Assembly (NCBI GenBank): GCA_016647705.1
Contig: JAENRU010000467.1
Location: forward strand, 174,501 to 238,500
Direction of reading: 5' to 3'
DNA from: Eucommia ulmoides
Lineage: Eukaryota > Streptophyta > Magnoliopsida > Garryales > Eucommiaceae
DNA length: 64,000 nt
The translations under genes and the position numbers were made by a program. Shown in pieces: positions 62,802-64,000 of this stretch (positions are counted from its first letter, which is position 1; every line of letters starts with the position of its first letter). The notes beneath the pieces are model-generated. The model was not told the origin of the DNA and did no database searches. It saw only the letters and a list, made by a program, of their open reading frames with translations.

Positions 62802-63270
62802 TGGTTCCACTGTCCCTGTTCGTGGTATTGGTACTGTGGAATTTTCACCATCTTTCTCCTTATCCTCTGTGTTGTATATTCCCTCATTTGCTTTTAATTT
62901 GATTTCAGTTAGTAAGTTTACTCAACAACTTCAGTGTTCTGTTTGCTTCTTTCCTGATTCTGTCATTATCCAGGATTTGAAAACATAGAAGATGATTGGC
63001 GTAGAGCGTGAGAAAAATGGCCTTTATTACTTCCGCAATCACGCCTAGACATCTGTTATCCCGCCCACTGCCTTCCTTGCCGTTGCATTTGCCCACCAAA
63101 TTCATTGTCGCCTAGGCCATTCCTGCCTTGCCAATCTAAAGGTACTTGTTCTTAGTTTACGTCATTTGCCCTCCTTAGATTGTTAGTTTTGTCAGTTGGG
63201 AAAACATTATCGCACTTCATTTACTTCCCCCGCTCAGTTTCGCGCATCGAGTCTTTTCAGTTTAGTTCAT
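62802..63270 (+). pseudogene. Copia-D protease end and GAG-pre-integrase
   Basis: In a shifted frame: ADGSTVPVRGIGTVEFSPSF, 'SKFTQQLQCSVCFFPD', then VEREKNGLYYFRNHA with stops, HQIHCRLGHSCLANLKVLVL and 'SSLFSLVH' plus a stop and DVWGPS. HHCC ligands are present, with at least three stops. Confidence 0.85.
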
Positions 63271-64000
63271 TAAGATGTTTGGGGTCCTTCTCGTATTGCC
63301 TCTACACTTGACTTTCGTTATTTTGTCACGTTTGTCGATGATTTCTCTCGGGTTACGTGGTTCTATTTAATGAAAGATCGTTCTGAATTGTTCTCCATTT
63401 TTTCTGCCTTCTGTGTTGAAATTAAAACTCAATTTAATGTGCCTGTGCGTATACTTCGTAGTGACAATGCTCGAGAATATTTTTCTCAACCCTTTACTTC
63501 ATTCATGTCACAGTCTAGTATACTGCATCAGTCTTCTTGTCCTCACACACCGCAACAAAATGAAGTCGCTGAGCGTAAGAATCGACATCTCTTAGTAGTG
63601 GCTCGAACTCTGATGTTTGAGATGAATGTTCCCAAACACTTTTGGACAGATGCAGTTCTTATAACTTACTTCTTGATCAATAGAATGCCGTCTTCTATCC
63701 TGAATGGCAAAGTCCCTCATTATATTCTTTTTCCCCGATCACCTTGGTTTGTTTTATCTCCCCGTATCTTTGGATGTGTCTGTTTTGTTCACCAGTTGAC
63801 TCTTGGTAAGGATAAGTTAGATCCTCGTGCCATAAAATGTGTCTTCCTTGGTTATTCTTGCACACAAAAGGGTTATCGGTGTTATAATCCTTCTTTACGT
63901 CGCTCTTTCATCTGTGCAGATGTCACCTTCTTTGAGTTCACCCCTTACTTTTCTGACCTATCCTCTCGGGATGATCTGGATGTCACCTTTCCTTTACCAA
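63271..64000 (+). CDS. Copia-D integrase (partial, runs off window)
   Basis: A continuous frame from DVWGPS onward: DFRYFVTFVDDFSRVTWFYL (first Asp), 'RILRSDNAREYFSQPF' (second Asp), HTPQQNEVAERKNRHLLVVA (Glu), 'LINRMPSSILNGKVPH', KDKLDPRAIKCVFLGYSCTQ and 'ICADVTFFEFTPYF'. The D,D,E core and C-terminal strand look intact up to the window end. The GVAERK motif is EVAERK, as in Copia-C. It integrates element cDNA into the host genome. Confidence 0.88.

Larger units (their letters stand above)
61488..64000 (+). mobile_element. Copia-D: Ty1/copia retrotransposon, 5' part
   Basis: A plus-strand element with 5' LTR 61488-61647, primer-binding site, leader, a shortened gag, protease, pre-integrase and integrase, running off the window end within the linker after integrase. 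Same family as Copia-C (LTRs of equal length, near-identical protein text). Left flank gtaga (61483-61487) should recur after its 3' LTR outside the window. Confidence 0.92.

Overview
This window is nuclear DNA of a flowering plant, probably a eudicot. It is dominated by nested, mostly decayed transposable elements. The host sequence I recognise is one spliced plus-strand gene, fragments of three other plant genes and one mitochondrial insertion. No bacterial operons, CRISPR arrays or tRNA/rRNA genes were seen. Labels Copia-A to -H and Gypsy-A/-B are mine and only tell elements apart here.

Host gene: six plus-strand exons (19516-20187, 20989-21108, 21190-21285, 21379-21459, 45854-45980, 47560-47605) join in phase and encode the C-terminal half of an ARF GTPase-activating protein of the AGD14 type. 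The zinc-finger GAP domain is not in the window and would lie upstream; the last short exon was not found. The fourth intron is about 24.4 kb. It holds Gypsy-A/Copia-C, an MRT4-like pseudogene, a P450 fragment, and Gypsy-B containing Copia-E, which itself contains a PIF/Harbinger MITE. The fifth intron holds the Copia-H remnant.

Layout: 1-4.8 kb, an hAT transposase pseudogene split by an LTR-like block and an inverted-repeat element. 4.8-10.6 kb, Copia-A (minus; TSD ttaat) carrying a 786-bp Ac-like hAT derivative (TSD agtatgat). 10.8-19.0 kb, LINE remnants (plus) broken by a mitochondrial rps4 fragment and by Copia-B (minus; TSD ggggc). 19.5-21.5 kb, AGD14-like exons. 21.8-29.2 kb, Gypsy-A fused to 5'-truncated Copia-C (both plus). 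30.0-31.4 kb, MRT4-like pseudo-exons (minus). 32.9-33.4 kb, CYP71-like fragment (plus). 34.05-45.36 kb, Gypsy-B (minus; TSD ataac) with Copia-E nested (minus; TSD gtatc). 46.0-47.5 kb, Copia-H remnant (minus). 48.1-55.2 kb, Copia-G (plus) split by its younger relative Copia-F (minus; TSD gtttc). 55.2-56.3 kb, plant-mobile-domain (MAIN-like) pseudogene (minus). 57.0-59.0 kb, probable solo LTR of a Tat/Ogre-like element. 59.8-61.5 kb, an unclassified element with direct repeats. 61.5-64.0 kb, 5' part of Copia-D (plus), cut by the window end.

None of the retroelements appears autonomous: every complete one has premature stops, frameshifts or lost catalytic residues. The most interesting points are a YVDD to YVND/YVNN change in reverse transcriptase shared by Copia-E and Copia-F, an organellar insertion flanked by duplicated LINE sequence, W-box-like repeats in copia leaders, the 24-kb intron, and the unclassified element near 60 kb. 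I did not find a convincing new biological system.
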